Assembly: GCA_035079385.1 (NCBI GenBank)
Contig: JAVHKY010000056.1
Location: 6,207,501-6,271,500 of the forward strand
DNA length: 64,000 bases
From: Aspidiotus rigidus
Lineage: Eukaryota; Arthropoda; Insecta; Hemiptera; Diaspididae
Direction of reading: 5' to 3'
Both the position numbers and the translations under genes were made by a program. This document shows positions 37,710 to 49,518 of the stretch, one piece after another. The notes under the pieces are model-generated. The model was given only the letters and a program-made list of their open reading frames with translations. It searched no databases and was not told where the DNA came from. The stretch's first letter is position 1, and each line of letters starts with the position of its first letter.

Positions 37710-38123
37710 GTACACTAAAAAGGTATTGACACTTGCCTATCACCCATGTTCACAATTATTAATGCTGTCACAACACAAGAAATGATGTACTTCAGTGTTT
37801 TGCCACTATGTAGCGCCAAGGATCCGTTCCCTGGTACAATAGTCTTATATAAATTCACTGTTTTTAAAAAAATTGTGGAAGAGTCAGAAATCAACCAAAA
37901 ATTCTGAAATTTGGTGTGAATAGACTACTCATTATGCTCTACATATTTCAAAAAAATTATTCTCATGTGTAAATTTCTTGATTTTTTATAGCTCTTGAAA
38001 ATTTGTCAGTACTAGGGTACCTCCAGTGAGGTGTGGAAGGCATTCACAACGGCGCAGCGAACGCAGCGGAATTATGTATGAACTACATCATTTTGTGTGT
38101 TCCCCAATACCTCTTTAGTGTAC
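37710..38123. mobile_element. MITE with GTACACTAAA..GGTATTG terminal repeats
   Basis: Left end GTACACTAAAAAGGTATTGA, right end on the other strand GGTACACTAAAGAGGTATTG. The interior (TTCTACATATTTCAAAAA-like phrase, ACAACGGCGCAGCGAACGCA) recurs at 45573-45874 and in diverged form at 63041-63570. Confidence 0.75.
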
Positions 38124-39056
38124 CATGCTACCAATTAAATATAAAAAATGATACGGTCAAGAGATTTTCTTTCAAATAGAGAGAAATTGATAAAATTAAA
38201 ATACAAACTTTTCTGTAAATTTTAACATCTCATATTGAATTAATACCATAGTCATCTTTGCTCCGCATGTATTTCTTATGGGGAGCAAAATGCCAAATGG
38301 ATATACATATTTTCAGCAGAATAGGTAATTGGGATTTAAACTTAGAGTTGGGGAGTTGGTAGCCCTGACGATATTCCCTTTTGTTCAATGCTTTTTAAAT
38401 GAAGAAATTTCACGCACCCATAATTAATAGGATATTGTTTTTTAAAGCAAATACAAGTATAAATTTTGTAGTCTGTATCATCAACATTAAATACAAAAAC
38501 AATTGTAGCAACATAATTATGATATATTGAAAAAATAACAGTTGAATGAAAATCAATGTATGAACCTACATAAATTCTCTGATTCACCCTTTCAATAGCG
38601 CTCTCTAGTGTAGGTTTGAACCCCAATGCATCTTGCACTCACATTCATTTTGCGTTATCACATTCGAATATAAATATATTACTACCTAATGTGGGCTGCC
38701 AGCGCGATCAAATAAGCGGCCAGCCATACAGGAGTTGAATGCAGTGTGATACGCACCATCTGGGAGCATTATGAGGGCGGGAAAAGGTAGTTGTACTCTC
38801 ACGAACAAACAAAAAACAAACCAAAAACACACACAAACACGTCTGCTCTCAGTATGCGTATCTCACATTGCCTATCAGAGTCCCTCTATCATGCGGACAC
38901 AATTTTTACATTACGCTTACCAGTCGCTAGTATTCCATATCACTGTATATTCATAGGTTATCACAAATAACACAGTCCATTATCCTGCTCTGGGGTGCTG
39001 CTTTCTGCTTAGCTAAGCCAAAGCCATTAGCCGTTAGCCGTAAGCCGAGAAATTTT
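38124..39056. other. Repeat mosaic; no gene
   Basis: Contains a GCTCCGCATGTATTTCTTATGG core at about 38260-38290 and the inverted relative of 32690-32780. From about 39003 it begins a TTAGCCGTTAGCCG-rich stretch like the ends of the 59830 element. Confidence 0.5.
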
Positions 39057-39064
39057 CACCCAAA

Positions 39065-39487
39065 TAGTGATGGGCAAAAATGTAGTACCGGAGGTGAGAA
39101 CTTTGAAGAACCGGAGCATCGGTAGTTTTCAGAAAAAACTACCAGTACCGCCGGTAGTTTTTTTCCGCAGTCAAAAATTAGTACTATCTACGGCATATTA
39201 TTGAAAAAACTACCGAAACTACCGGTTGTTTTTCAAATCAAAACTACCGGTAGCAAAACCGGGAACCTTCGGAAGTTTTCAGAAAGATTTTTTTCGTTTT
39301 GAAAACTGTGTAGTGTGTATGTGTATGTGCCAAGCTGCCATGTGAAATAAGTGGATTTGTTTTTTCTACTCTTTTTTCGTTTATAACGTTATAAAAACTT
39401 GAAAATACAATATTATGGCGTAGATAACTTGAAAATACGAAAAACAACCGGTACTACTGGAGGAAAAACTGGAGTTGCCTATCACTA
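39065..39487. mobile_element. hAT-like element with ACCGGTAGTTTT-repeat ends, 423 bp
   Basis: Ends TAGTGATGGGCAA and, on the other strand, TAGTGATAGGCAA. Octamers CACCCAAA (39057-39064) and CACCAAAA (39488-39495) match at 7 of 8. ACTACCGGTAG words fill both ends. It lies inside a TTAGCC-rich segment that resumes after it (39500-39700), indicating nested insertion. Confidence 0.8.
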
Positions 39488-39820
39488 CACCAAAAATTAC
39501 ATAGCCATTAGCTAGCTAATGAAATCACGTTAGCCATTAGCTAAGCCGTTAGTCACGGCCATTTCATTTTGGCCTAAAATTAGCTATCCGTAGACCAACC
39601 AATGGGACTGAATTATCTGTTAGCTGAAAGCCGAAGCCAATCAATTTGGAAGGTTGGCTTTTAAGTAAGTTTCTAGCTAATCAATACAATTGGCTAAGCG
39701 GCCAAGGTACAAAGTTTAACTAGTGAGATACATCCACAGAGTAAACAAAAAATATCCAAGAGAGCTTGAGAATTTGAGACACAGGGATCATCAAAATTCA
39801 CAGTTGATAGTCTATTCACG

Positions 39821-39962
39821 TTAAACAAGGGCTCAAAGTAGTACGCTGAGAAAGGATAGCAGAAAGTAATTTTCTTATCACCATTTTTTCCCCGCATATA
39901 GTGAGAAAATTACCTTCTGCTATCCTTTCTCAAAGTACATACTTTGTACTACTTCGAGCCAT
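39821..39962. repeat. Foldback hairpin
   Basis: GGGCTCAAAGTAGTAC..GAGAAAGGATAGCAGAA (left) pairs with TTCTGCTATCCTTTCTC..GTACTACTTCGAGCC (right) around a loop containing CCATTTTTTCCCCGC; small asymmetric bulges. Confidence 0.8.
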
Positions 39963-40585
39963 TTCTTGACGCGAACAGAATACGGGGTTTGCCTAATATA
40001 CTTGATTCAACGTACAATGCGCCCGCAACCTGGGCCGCTACGAATTTCGAGGGAGAAGGGAACGTTTGTTCTTCTGTGCATAGTGACACACTTCTTTCTC
40101 CTCTACGCAGCGAGCGTACAACGGCACGTGGGCGCGTCATACGTTGCATTCAGTGTAGTAATAAGTAATAACGCAGTAGACCAAGCGTTGAATCAACTGC
40201 AACAATCAACAATAAATGTAGTGTGAGCTTTTTGCAGAGCTTGACGCGCGATCAACGCGTGAGGCGAACCTATAAACTACAAATTTGGATGATGCCTATA
40301 ATAATAATTGTTTACATTATAAGTATAGCAAACAAGACCTCTGTTTACTCTGTAATCGGCAATCAGGCAAACTGTATCTTCTGAACGATTGGTGCGCAGT
40401 GTATTTCAACTTGTCGAAAGCTAAATCCAGAAGCCGATAAATAGCCATATTTTCATCAATAAACTGGAAGGTGAAAGCTAAATAGTTTTTTTCTACAGTA
40501 TCAGAAAGTCAACCAAAAACTATATTTTTCAGCTTTTTAAAAGCTATTCAAGAAAAAATATTTTTCTGTCGTGAAAATGCGTATT
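39963..40585. other. Unassigned intergenic DNA
   Basis: GC-richer patch at 40010-40260, then AT-rich sequence up to the GAA tract. No gene recognised. Confidence 0.3.
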
Positions 40586-41226
40586 AGAAGAAGAAGAAGA
40601 AGAAGAAGAAGAAGAAGAAGAAGAAGAAGAAGAAGAAGAAGAAGAAGAAGAAGAAGAAGAAGAAGAAGAAGAAGAAGAAGAAGAAGAAGAAGAAGAAGAA
40701 GAAGAAGAAGAAGAAGAAGAAGAAGAAGAAGAAGAAGAAGAAGAAGAAGAAGAAGAAGAAGAAGAAGAAGAAGAAGAAGAAGAAGAAGAAGAAGAAGAAG
40801 AAGAAGAAGAAGAAGAAGAAGAAGAAGAAGAAGAAGAAGAAGAAGAAGAAGAAGAAGAAGAAGAAGAAGAAGAAGAAGAAGAAGAAGAAGAAGAAGAAGA
40901 AGAAGAAGAAGAAGAAGAAGAAGAAGAAGAAGAAGAAGAAGAAGAAGAAGAAGAAGAAGAAGAAGAAGAAGAAGAAGAAGAAGAAGAAGAAGAAGAAGAA
41001 GAAGAAGAAGAAGAAGAAGAAGAAGAAGAAGAAGAAGAAGAAGAAGAAGAAGAAGAAGAAGAAGAAGAAGAAGAAGAAGAAGAAGAAGAAGAAGAAGAAG
41101 AAGAAGAAGAAGAAGAAGAAGAAGAAGAAGAAGAAGAAGAAGAAGAAGAAGAAGAAGAAGAAGAAGAAGAAGAAGAAGAAGAAGAAGAAGAAGAAGAAGA
41201 AGAAGAAGAAGAAGAAGAAGAAGAAG
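40586..41226. repeat. Perfect (GAA)n tract of about 213 units
   Basis: 641 bp of uninterrupted GAA/TTC, by far the longest simple repeat in the window. The very long Arg, Phe and Leu open frames across it are artefacts of the triplet repeat, not genes. Tracts of this type can form triplex DNA. Confidence 0.98.
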
Positions 41227-41379
41227 CTTTCCACTCAATTTTCCAACATTTTAGGCTTTATGCTTTAGCATATTTTTCTGTCTGTAACGTCTTGAATGAC
41301 ATCATTTTGAAAGATCTCCACAATTCATAGAGTTTCCTTTGAAATAAGACCTATTTTAAGAAGCATATTTGGCATATTT

Positions 41380-42845
41380 CGGGTAGTATGAGCATATTTC
41401 AGCATTTGGAGCATTTTTTAGCATATTTCAGCAATGGTTCCATAAATTCGCCCAAAATTGCAAAAAACCACAGAAAAAAATGCTTACGCAGCCGCGTAAG
41501 CGACACACGACTTTTCACCTGTACCTACAATCAAGTTTTTTGCTTAAAAGTTAACTCTAGTACTCCAATTTATTCAATGAATCGTTCTCTCAATAAGATA
41601 CACACATCCTCACCATCTCTTGGCTCCCTAAATCATTCTTGATCATCTCCGATTCTCAAGCATCTTTTAATGTTGGTTGTTGTAGACTCACACACACACC
41701 CATCTCATCACTTATCTTATCCTTCTTTCATGCTCTTATTGTGATTCTGATACCTCCCTCATTCAACATATCTTTTCCTGAAAAGGGGTTTTTCAATTGT
41801 ACAAACCTACTTTATTATTTACTTCATTTTGCTTAAATCCTTTCTTCATAACTCCAACATATTCTATAAATCGTTCTCTTAATGAGGCTCACATATATCC
41901 TCACCATCTCTCGCCCCTCTGCTCATAATTCATTCTTGATCATCTCCAATTTCAGAGCTTCATTCTATGTTATTTCCAGCTGCTCTCCTCTTCATCCAAT
42001 CATAATTTGTATTCACGCTCTCATCGCAATCTATGAAACAAAAACCAAAAAATGTTATTGAAAATAAAAAAAGGCGGGAAGAGCCTCTTTTTATTTCCAA
42101 AACTGTGTCGTCCTTGCACGTATAAAAAGCTTTTTCTTGAAAAATGTTATCTTTAAGAGAATTAAAAGCGCACACTTATTGATGAAGACTCAAAAGAACT
42201 ATGCAATAGCAACCACCCCACCCCATTTTGCAAGCATGGGAGCAAGAACATAGCGTCATTATACGCCCCACCTTAAACCGGAGTATTTCAAAAGAATTTG
42301 ATGTTGGAATTAAATTGTTATTGAAAACTAAGTTGTGTACCTCGCGTAGTCTCATGCTGTTGCCACAGAGCATTAATAAGGGTTCGCCACAGAATCAGTC
42401 ACCCTAGACTCGAACACACATACACTTCTCATCCTTATCTTATGCTTCTCTCATGCTCTCATTCCCTCTCCCACATTTGAACTCAATAACAACACCAAGC
42501 TTATAACTCCCTAATGACAGGCTCTTATTAGCTCATTAATTGAAAAAAAAAATTGAAAGAAAAGAAATAAAATGAAACATGAAAGATTAAACGCAAAGGA
42601 TTGCTCACCAATACTATAGCACATCCTTACATAACATTCATTCATGAAAAACTCAACACAAACAAGCGAATCTTTCACACATATAAAACCATTTCATCAC
42701 TCAAAAAAATGACAAGATTATACGCAAAGGATTGCTGCACTAATACTGTACTAACACAACATTCTTCCATGACAAACTCAACACGAGCGAACATATCCAT
42801 AAAATTTATTCATAAAGGGCGTATACTTACGTGTGTGAACAGGTA
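41380..42845. repeat. Repeat mosaic with internal duplications
   Basis: AGCATATTTCAGCA words cluster at 41340-41435 and reappear at about 44205-44225. 41561-41660 is duplicated at about 41853-41955 (AATCGTTCTCT..., CCTCACCATCTCT, ATTCTTGATCATCTCC). 42590-42660 is duplicated at about 42722-42790 (CGCAAAGGATTGCT, AAACTCAACAC). No gene recognised. Confidence 0.65.
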
Positions 42846-43079
42846 ACCAGAAAAGGAATAAAACTACTATGCTACAACAGGTTACCCTTTGCTTTTGATG
42901 ACGAAAGCGACTACCTGAAGTTTAGTACTACAAAATATTAGTAGCTCCAATATTTGAAAATTTCTTCAAATTAGTTCACGCTTCAATTTGAGATTTCTCA
43001 CAAACCAGACATCCTATCAACACCAAAAGTTCACAATTACATTTTTAGACATTTAAATTACAATATATCAACATTTGAA

Positions 43080-43262
43080 AAAATTGAACAAACCATATCA
43101 GAGTTATAATAGGAGTAGTGATTTTTTTTAAAAAATTGGGTATATCTAGAGAACTACTTATCCGATCGTCAAAAAAAATTAAGGTGCACAACTTCAGATA
43201 TGACGCTACAACTTGACTGAGTTTCAAGAAAATCCATCCAGTAGTCTCTGAGGAGAAGTCCG

Positions 43263-43265
<3 letters not shown>
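43080..43265. repeat. Diverged relative of the 33-kb TA-linked unit
   Basis: Reads as a reverse-complement relative of 33008-33310 (GAGAACTACTTATCCGAT, GGTGCACAACTTC, GTAGTCTCTGAGGAGAAGTC) ending at a TA tract. Confidence 0.65.

Positions 43266-43316
<51 letters not shown>
43266..43316. repeat. (TA)n microsatellite
   Basis: About 25 perfect TA dinucleotides; continued after the adjoining element by CATATATATATA at 43876. Confidence 0.95.
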
Positions 43317-43320
<4 letters not shown>

Positions 43321-43875
43321 AGATGTAAAATCTTGACAAATCTGGCGATGCTGTGTTTCCACAGAATCGAATCAAAAAGTTGAGTTCCCGAAGGAAAGGC
43401 AGGGCAGCTGACTGCACTCGAAAGGATAAACAGGACGAGAGAGGAATAGCAGAGGAATAGCGTTATATGGTCGGAGCTCCGAACTTTGTCCGTGAGTAGG
43501 AGAGTGACGCGACTGACAGTGAAGAACGTTCACGTTCTTACATCTCCACCGCTAAGAGAAAAAGAATAAGGAGTAGACTTTTTTTGATACGGCTTACTGC
43601 ATGATGTAGTCTTACAGTGTTCGTCTACAGGAGACCGGGAGACTCAGTTATTTTGATTCGATTTGTAAGATGTAAAATCTTGACAAATCTGGCGATGCTG
43701 TGTTTCCCACAGAATCGAATCAAAAAGTCGAGTTCCCGAAGGAAAGGCAGGTCAGCTGACTGCACTCGGAAGGATAAACAGGACGAGAGAGGAATAGCGT
43801 TATATGGTCGGAGCTCCGAACTTTGTCCGTGAGTAGGAGAGTGACGCGACTGACAGTGAAGAACGTTCACGTTCT
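43317..43875 (-). mobile_element. TRIM-like miniature LTR element
   Basis: Two direct repeats, 43317-43542 and 43664-43875, about 98% identical by eye. The differences are one 11-bp tandem duplication, a 1-bp indel and a few substitutions. Copy 1 begins TGTAAG and ends CTTACA; copy 2 lacks the final TTACA. The 121-bp interior has no ORF. In minus orientation, TAGCGGTGGAGA directly precedes TGTAAGAACG, like a polypurine tract before a 3' LTR; no clear primer site is seen. TA sequence flanks both sides. An alternative is a tandem duplication of another repeat. Confidence 0.55.
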
Positions 43876-44401
43876 CATATATATATAAATGACGTAGCAA
43901 TGATCTATGACCACTAAAACGTCAAGAAAGTTCATTTCCCCCCTTTCTGCCACAACTGGGACGGGTGGAATACTCGCCTTTCTACAAAAAGTCGGTAAAA
44001 GGCACAATTCAAATGTTTCTGCAGAAATCAGTAAGCCAGCGTTCAACTTGAATACAAGTTGAGAATAAAATGTAATATTTCTAAAACAACAGAAATCATC
44101 ATTTTCTTGTTGATTTTATGTGAATTTCAAAAAAAAAAATGTATACCATTTGATAGAATTTTATTCCTTCTGTAGAATGATACCCATGTTGAAGCAGCAG
44201 ATTTTAGCATATTTCAGCGAAAACAAGAAATTTTCAGCGGTGTCGCAGGAGCATATAATATGCGCATGCTATTTTTTAGAGCATAAAATCCCAAGCCCTT
44301 TGAATCACAAATCACAAATCATCAGCCAAATCACAATCCAATGATTTGTGGTTTGTGAATCGTGATTTATGAGTCTTGATTTGTGCAATCATTGAAAATT
44401 T

Positions 44402-44491
44402 GAAATTGAGGACCTTTCTGTCAAATGGGCGTCCACTCAATGTATTTCTTATGAGACAGACGCCCTTTTGACAGAAAAGGTCTTCAATTTC
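44402..44491. repeat. 32-bp-arm hairpin with TGTATTTCTTATG loop
   Basis: Arms 44402-44433 and 44459-44491 (GACCTTTCTGTCAAATGGGC against GCCCTTTTGACAGAAAAGGT) surround a loop containing TGTATTTCTTATG at 44441-44453. Stem sequence is unrelated to the 8.1-kb hairpin, loop word is shared. Confidence 0.85.
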
Positions 44492-45572
44492 AATTCAATT
44501 GCTTAGTTTTTCACTTTGTTGTATATTTTATAGAATAATAAATCATATTATAGAAAGACTGACGGAGTGATAAATCAATATCATAGATTTAAAAAACAAG
44601 GATTTGGAAAAGTTTACGGATCATGAAAAGTGTTTTGTAGTGCTAGGCACTTGGTGTTGAGCATGTTCCGGTTTCTAATTTGTTAAACCGGTTATCTTAT
44701 TTCGAATAACCATTTAACGGTTATTTTGTTGATAAAAATAAGCGACGAGTATTTTTGTAAACACTGGTTAATCGACGCACCAAAGATTTGCCTTTAAGGA
44801 TCAGGCAAAATGTATCTTTTGTAAAACCTTGTACCATTTATCAATCAATAATTCGGAAAATGAGCTTCGGGGGGGGGGGGGAAAGACAAAATGAATAATT
44901 CTACATAAAATTGCCTTTTTAATGACTTTAATTTCAAGATAATCTATCGAGCCGTTCTCGGATAATCCTTTATTGAAAATTACAAATTTAATATGGGCTC
45001 TTATGGAAGTGCGTTCTTTCTAGGAGTCAAAATGGCGTATGTCAATACTTGGGTGTTCCAGATGCTCTACTACTGGTCGCTACGGGTAGTAGAGACCTGT
45101 CATCACCCATTTAATGCGCACGTGCTTCTTTTTAAACAAAAATGCAATAAAAAAACAACGGAACGTGAACGGAACGCATTAGCTGATAATGCCTGATGGA
45201 TGAATGATGGTCATTAAAATCATATAATGTAGTGTTACTTGTATAAAAGTGAAAATAAGCGTAACTAAAATGAAAATTGAGTGACTGAGTGTTGACCTAA
45301 AGATACTAGATATCAATTGAGTATGAATTTTCTTTGGCCCATTGACACTTCAAGCTAAATGGACAAATTTTAAACACTACCGGTAGTACCGGTAGTTTTC
45401 TGGGGAAACTACCAAAAAACTAGGTAGTTTGGAGAGATGCACTACCAAACTACCGGTAGTTTCAAAATACCAGTTTTTGCCCAGCACTAGTGATTCAAAT
45501 CACAAATCTTTGAGCATGAAAATATCATTCTGGATTTGAATCACAAATCTTATCCAAAAAATGATCCGAATC
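44492..45572. other. hAT-like fragments; no gene
   Basis: ACTACCGGTAGT words at 45375-45465, followed by an end TTTTTGCCCAGCACTA (45470-45486), are a right end related to the 39065 element. AATCACAAATC words cluster at 44300-44390 and 45490-45565. A G12 run lies at 44871. No matching left end with a target duplication was found. Confidence 0.5.
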
Positions 45573-45874
45573 ACAAAAAAATTGTAGAAAAGTTAGAAAT
45601 TGACCGAAAAATCTGAAACTTAGTACAAATAGAGTACTCAGTATGTTCTACATATTTCAAAAAAAAAATTATTCTCATGTGTAAATTTCTTGATTTCTTA
45701 TAACCCTTGGAAATTGGCCAATACCATGGTGCCACTGGTAAGGTAACAACGCTGGTGGGGTGCAGAAGGCATTCACAACGGCGCAGCAAATGCAGCTGAA
45801 TTCTGTAAGAACTACATTATTTTGCGTGACAAGAATTTTGTGTAGTGTCAATCAATACCTCTTTATTGTACCGT
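45573..45874. mobile_element. Partial copy of the 37710 MITE family
   Basis: Shares TTCTACATATTTCAAAAA, GTAAATTTCTTGATTT, ACAACGGCGCAGC and a right end CAATACCTCTTTATTGTACC with 37710-38123. The left terminal repeat is missing. Confidence 0.7.
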
Positions 45875-45950
45875 GATTTTGTTGTTTGAAACATAATAAC
45901 CTAGCGCTTATGGACCGAATTTTTTTGAAACCCCACCTTAATGATCTTAT

Positions 45951-46216
45951 CCCAGTTTACCGTTTGTGTTCAAAATAAAAATTATCTCCATAAGAAATAC
46001 ACAGGACGTTTCGATCATTTGTCAATATTTGAAAACAAGAAATAAATAAAGAATTACAGATACATTTATGAATACTTCAGAACTTCCAGATTCTAAATAT
46101 GAACGTTTTATTTCTTATTTTCTTCTCACATTTGATTAAGAATGTATGATCGAAACGTTCCCATGCATTTCTTATGGGAATCGATAGTTTGTTTTGAACA
46201 AATACAGTAAACTGGG
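45951..46216. mobile_element. Foldback element with CATAAGAAATACAC core
   Basis: CCCAGTTTAC (45951-45960) pairs with GTAAACTGGG (46207-46216); TTGTGTTCAAAATAAAAA with TTTGTTTTGAACAAA; inner CATAAGAAATACACAGGACG with CCCATGCATTTCTTATGGGA. GATCG(A)AACGT flanks the core on both sides. Confidence 0.75.
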
Positions 46217-47190
46217 GTTAGTGGTGCTTCACAAATACGGGTGGGGTTGTTCATGGTTTCAGAACGTGCCGACGCCACGCCGACACGGATAATATGGTCC
46301 ACTGCGGGGTTTCTCCGGATTTTTTCATTAGACACTCACGCTTTCTTGTCCGTGAGTACACGTGACCTTAAATTCATGTCGTGCCGTCTATGGTTGAAAC
46401 GTTTTTTTCTCAAATTCCAATGTCAAATTCAGAGTAGAGTGTTCATCCTATGTGAAAGAAAGCTTCAATTTCCAAGATCTGAATTTTTCCCCGTTATTCT
46501 ATCAATGAAGACGTAATAGTAGTGTGTTACTGTTATCACAATTTACAGGTCACTCGCACCAACCGTCCAAAAGATACAGTTTGCCTGATTGTCGATTTGG
46601 ATGCACGTCAATTCGGACTCGACAGCGGAGTGGCTGATATCTAGCGGGCATTTCTTGTAATACACAAAACATACACCACTACAAACACACGCACTGGAGG
46701 TACTTTATCAACGTTAGGATAAAATACACATGTGTTAACGGAAGAAACGTTTTCAGTTTGTCACCATTTTACCAGAACTTCATTTACGAAGAAAATGAAA
46801 ACGAAAATACGTAATTTTGAACCATCGTATTAATATCTAGGGAACACTTTTCCAATAAATTGAATTATAATTGAGTGAGAGCTCATTGAAAAATTTCCCC
46901 TTTGAAAATATATGGAACGAGAATTGTATCCTAACATTGATAACAAGGTGCGGTAAGAGAGGAAGCCGCGATGTTAGCGCGCGTTCGCTCTGTCAGGTCC
47001 GAATTAATTATTTAACTTTGTATTGTACGGTAGAAGTGCTTCAGCTTGTGAGTACTGAGTAGCCTTTTGTCATTCAACCGTGAGCTCGAGGATCAAGTTA
47101 TTGATTGATATTTGAAAGTTGAAAGGTTGGCCAGAGCGGCCCAAGGTGTTAAGATAGAGAGGTGTGATTAAGAACTGCAGGATTGCACAT
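46217..47190. other. Unassigned intergenic DNA
   Basis: No gene recognised; short open frames near 46241 and 46871 have no family resemblance. Confidence 0.3.
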
Positions 47191-47700
47191 CTTAAAAGCA
47201 AATACACTATACAAACAATACCGGAAACTTCCGTGTCGTTTTTGAACCATGGCGACTAGCGGACGGGATTGGTACTACCATAGTAATCAAACGGGATTTT
47301 CGACTAGCGGTCAGGATTGTTACTAATCTCCTTTGTGTTTTGTGGGTCAACAGCGCTCAATGTATTTCTAATGGGAGTTTCCGGTATTGTTTGTATTGTA
47401 TAGTGTATTTGTTAAAAGTAAACAAACAAAGTGAAGAGTGCGTGAGCTGAGGAGGTTGCCACTGATCAATAATTTTGTTGTGTCCTTTCGTTTGGTGTAA
47501 CGTTTGACTACACAGGATGTATTTATCACCAATATGAAATTGGATTTAGTAGAGATTTACCGAGTTTATTCTTGAATTACTAACTTATGAAAATTGTTCG
47601 ACATGGTAAAATTATTCAAACCTTGGAACCATTTATTGCAACCTCCTCACACACTCTTCATTTTGTTTGTTTACTTTTAAGATGCGCATTCCTCCAGGCC
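47190..47700. mobile_element. Nested foldback element
   Basis: AAGCAAATACACTATACAAA then CAATACCGGAAACT (about 47198-47232) pairs with AGTTTCCGGTATTGTTTGTA and TAGTGTATTTG (47376-47413). A second inverted pair joins TAAAAGTAAACAAACAAAGT (47413) to TTTGTTTGTTTACTTTTAAG (47663). A TGTATTTCTAATGGGAG core is at about 47360-47376. Confidence 0.7.
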
Positions 47701-49036
47701 TTAGTGTGATCACTGAGTGTAGTAGTCAGGAGCTATTAACATTGCTGTGACGTCATGTGAATGTAGGTAGTATAAAACGCTTATGGATAGTACTGAACTT
47801 TATTGATTTACGAAAAACATATAAATTTTATTGAAAAAAATGCAGAGAGCTAAATTTATTCTCCTTGTAATTTCCCAGCAGGTGGTACCATTTTTTAAAT
47901 TTTTTGTTTCAGTAACTTGAAACTCATCCAAAACTTATTTCAGAGGATAGGAAATTTTATGAAAAATGATTTTTGTCATCTTCAATTTTTCATAAAAGTC
48001 CTTAGTTTTCAAGATAATCAATAAAATAAAATATTGTCCATAAATGTAGTACAGCCAAGGGTGGTAAACTTGAGTTTTTTTCAAGTTTCAAGCCGTAAAT
48101 AGGCTTAAGCGATACGATTTTTCTTTTGCTTAATTAAGTGACCTAATAAGCGACACAATTTTCCATTTGCTTAATTGAGTGACTTCATAAGCAAAACAAT
48201 TTTCCATTTGCTTAATTAAGCAACTTAATAAGCAATACATAAGCTTAAAACTTAAAAAAGACAAGAACATATTTTTCTAACAAAAAAGTGTTTTTTCTAA
48301 CAAAAATGTGTTTTTTTCCAACAAAAACATATTTTTTTTCAACAAAAACATGTTTTGTCTTCTCAGCTTTAAGCTTTGAGCTCAAGTTTTAGGTTGAAAC
48401 TCGTAAATCTTGAATAAGCTTCAAGTTTAAGCAAAACAAAATTTTATTTCAAGTTTAAGGATATGCTTTACACAGAAAAAATACGTGTAAACATACAAAA
48501 ATACAGGTCGCGGGGCGACTAATAACTGTCCACAAAATTAATGAATTGTCATGAAATTTCTTCAGAGTGTTAGATGAGTGTTTCAGGTCCTTAATGCGGA
48601 CAGTATAAGCGTTTGCCTGATTTGTTATCAAACTTGTAGTCAAACAAAATTTCAAGTTTTTATTTTCAAATAATTTTTGTAATTTTGTGGATTATATTTA
48701 CATTTTACCATCCTGTAAAGAAGCAAAAATAAAAATTTGCCCAAAATTTCCAAGAATTTGGTCAATTTTTCAATCTGAATTTTCTCACTTTGATAATATG
48801 ACTACGCGTATGATAAGAAAAATATAAACAAACGCCAAGTGTGAGAGGCTTATCGTACAAAAGCGAACTCCGCGAGGTGCTGCGCTCTGTACATATGATT
48901 TGATCAGTACTACCAACTTCCTTCATTTTGGTGTACTTCTATTAGCTTGCTCTTTATTATTATTACCTTGTATATGTGCGTTATGTACGTACGTCGTCTA
49001 CGGTGTTTCTAAGAGTGTACGAATATTATAGGTAAA
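47701..49036. other. Intergenic with TTAAGC-rich repeat
   Basis: 48100-48240 holds three units of about 47 bp built on ATTTTCCATTTGCTTAATTA and AATAAGC. 48280-48350 repeats AACAAAAACATATTTTT. The left boundary near 48052 (CAAGGGTGGTAAACTTGAG) resembles a degraded hAT end. No gene recognised. Confidence 0.45.
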
Positions 49037-49518
49037 GATACCTAAAAGAGACAAGATAGCTAACTTCGTTACTTCTAGTGTTCCATCGCACGCCAGCACA
49101 GCGACACAGTTTTCTTAGGCTAAATTAACATTGCGCTTATGGACGTTTTTCAGTTTTCATCAATTATCTCGGAAACCGTTTCTTTTATGAAAAACTGAAG
49201 AGAACAAAATTTATTCCCCTTGTAATTTCCTATCAAATAAGACCTACTTTGGATTTTGTTTTTCCAAAATATGAAATAGGTCTCATACGATAGGAAATTA
49301 CAAGGGGAATAAATTTTGTTCTCTTCAGTTTTTCATAAAAGAAACGGTTTCCGAGATAATTGATGAAAACTGAAAAACGTCCATAAGCGCAATGTTAATT
49401 TAGCCCTACAACACAGTGGCGTTATCTCTCGGCACGTAAATTAGCTCGACAAAAATCGGGTACCGGATTTCAACACAGCGCATATGGAGAGTTAGCTATC
49501 TTGTCTCTTTTAGGTATC
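49037..49518 (+). mobile_element. Foldback element copy A (GATACCTAAAAGAGACAAG termini)
   Basis: Terminal inverted repeat GATACCTAAAAGAGACAAGA plus TAGCTAAC. Inside, about 100 bp on each side (CGCTTATGGACGTTTTTCAG, CAAAATTTATTCCCCTTGTA) forms a second long palindrome centred near 49250, so a single strand folds completely. No ORF. Confidence 0.85.

Noticed and set aside
40537..41254. Long open frames of poly-Leu, poly-Arg and poly-Phe
   Set aside because: They are translations of the perfect GAA/TTC tract, not genes.
43266..43316. TA tract as an origin or regulatory element
   Set aside because: It is a plain dinucleotide microsatellite tied to a repeat family.
44993..45196. 67-codon plus ORF
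   Set aside because: Stop-dense surroundings, no domain, flanked by hAT-like fragments.
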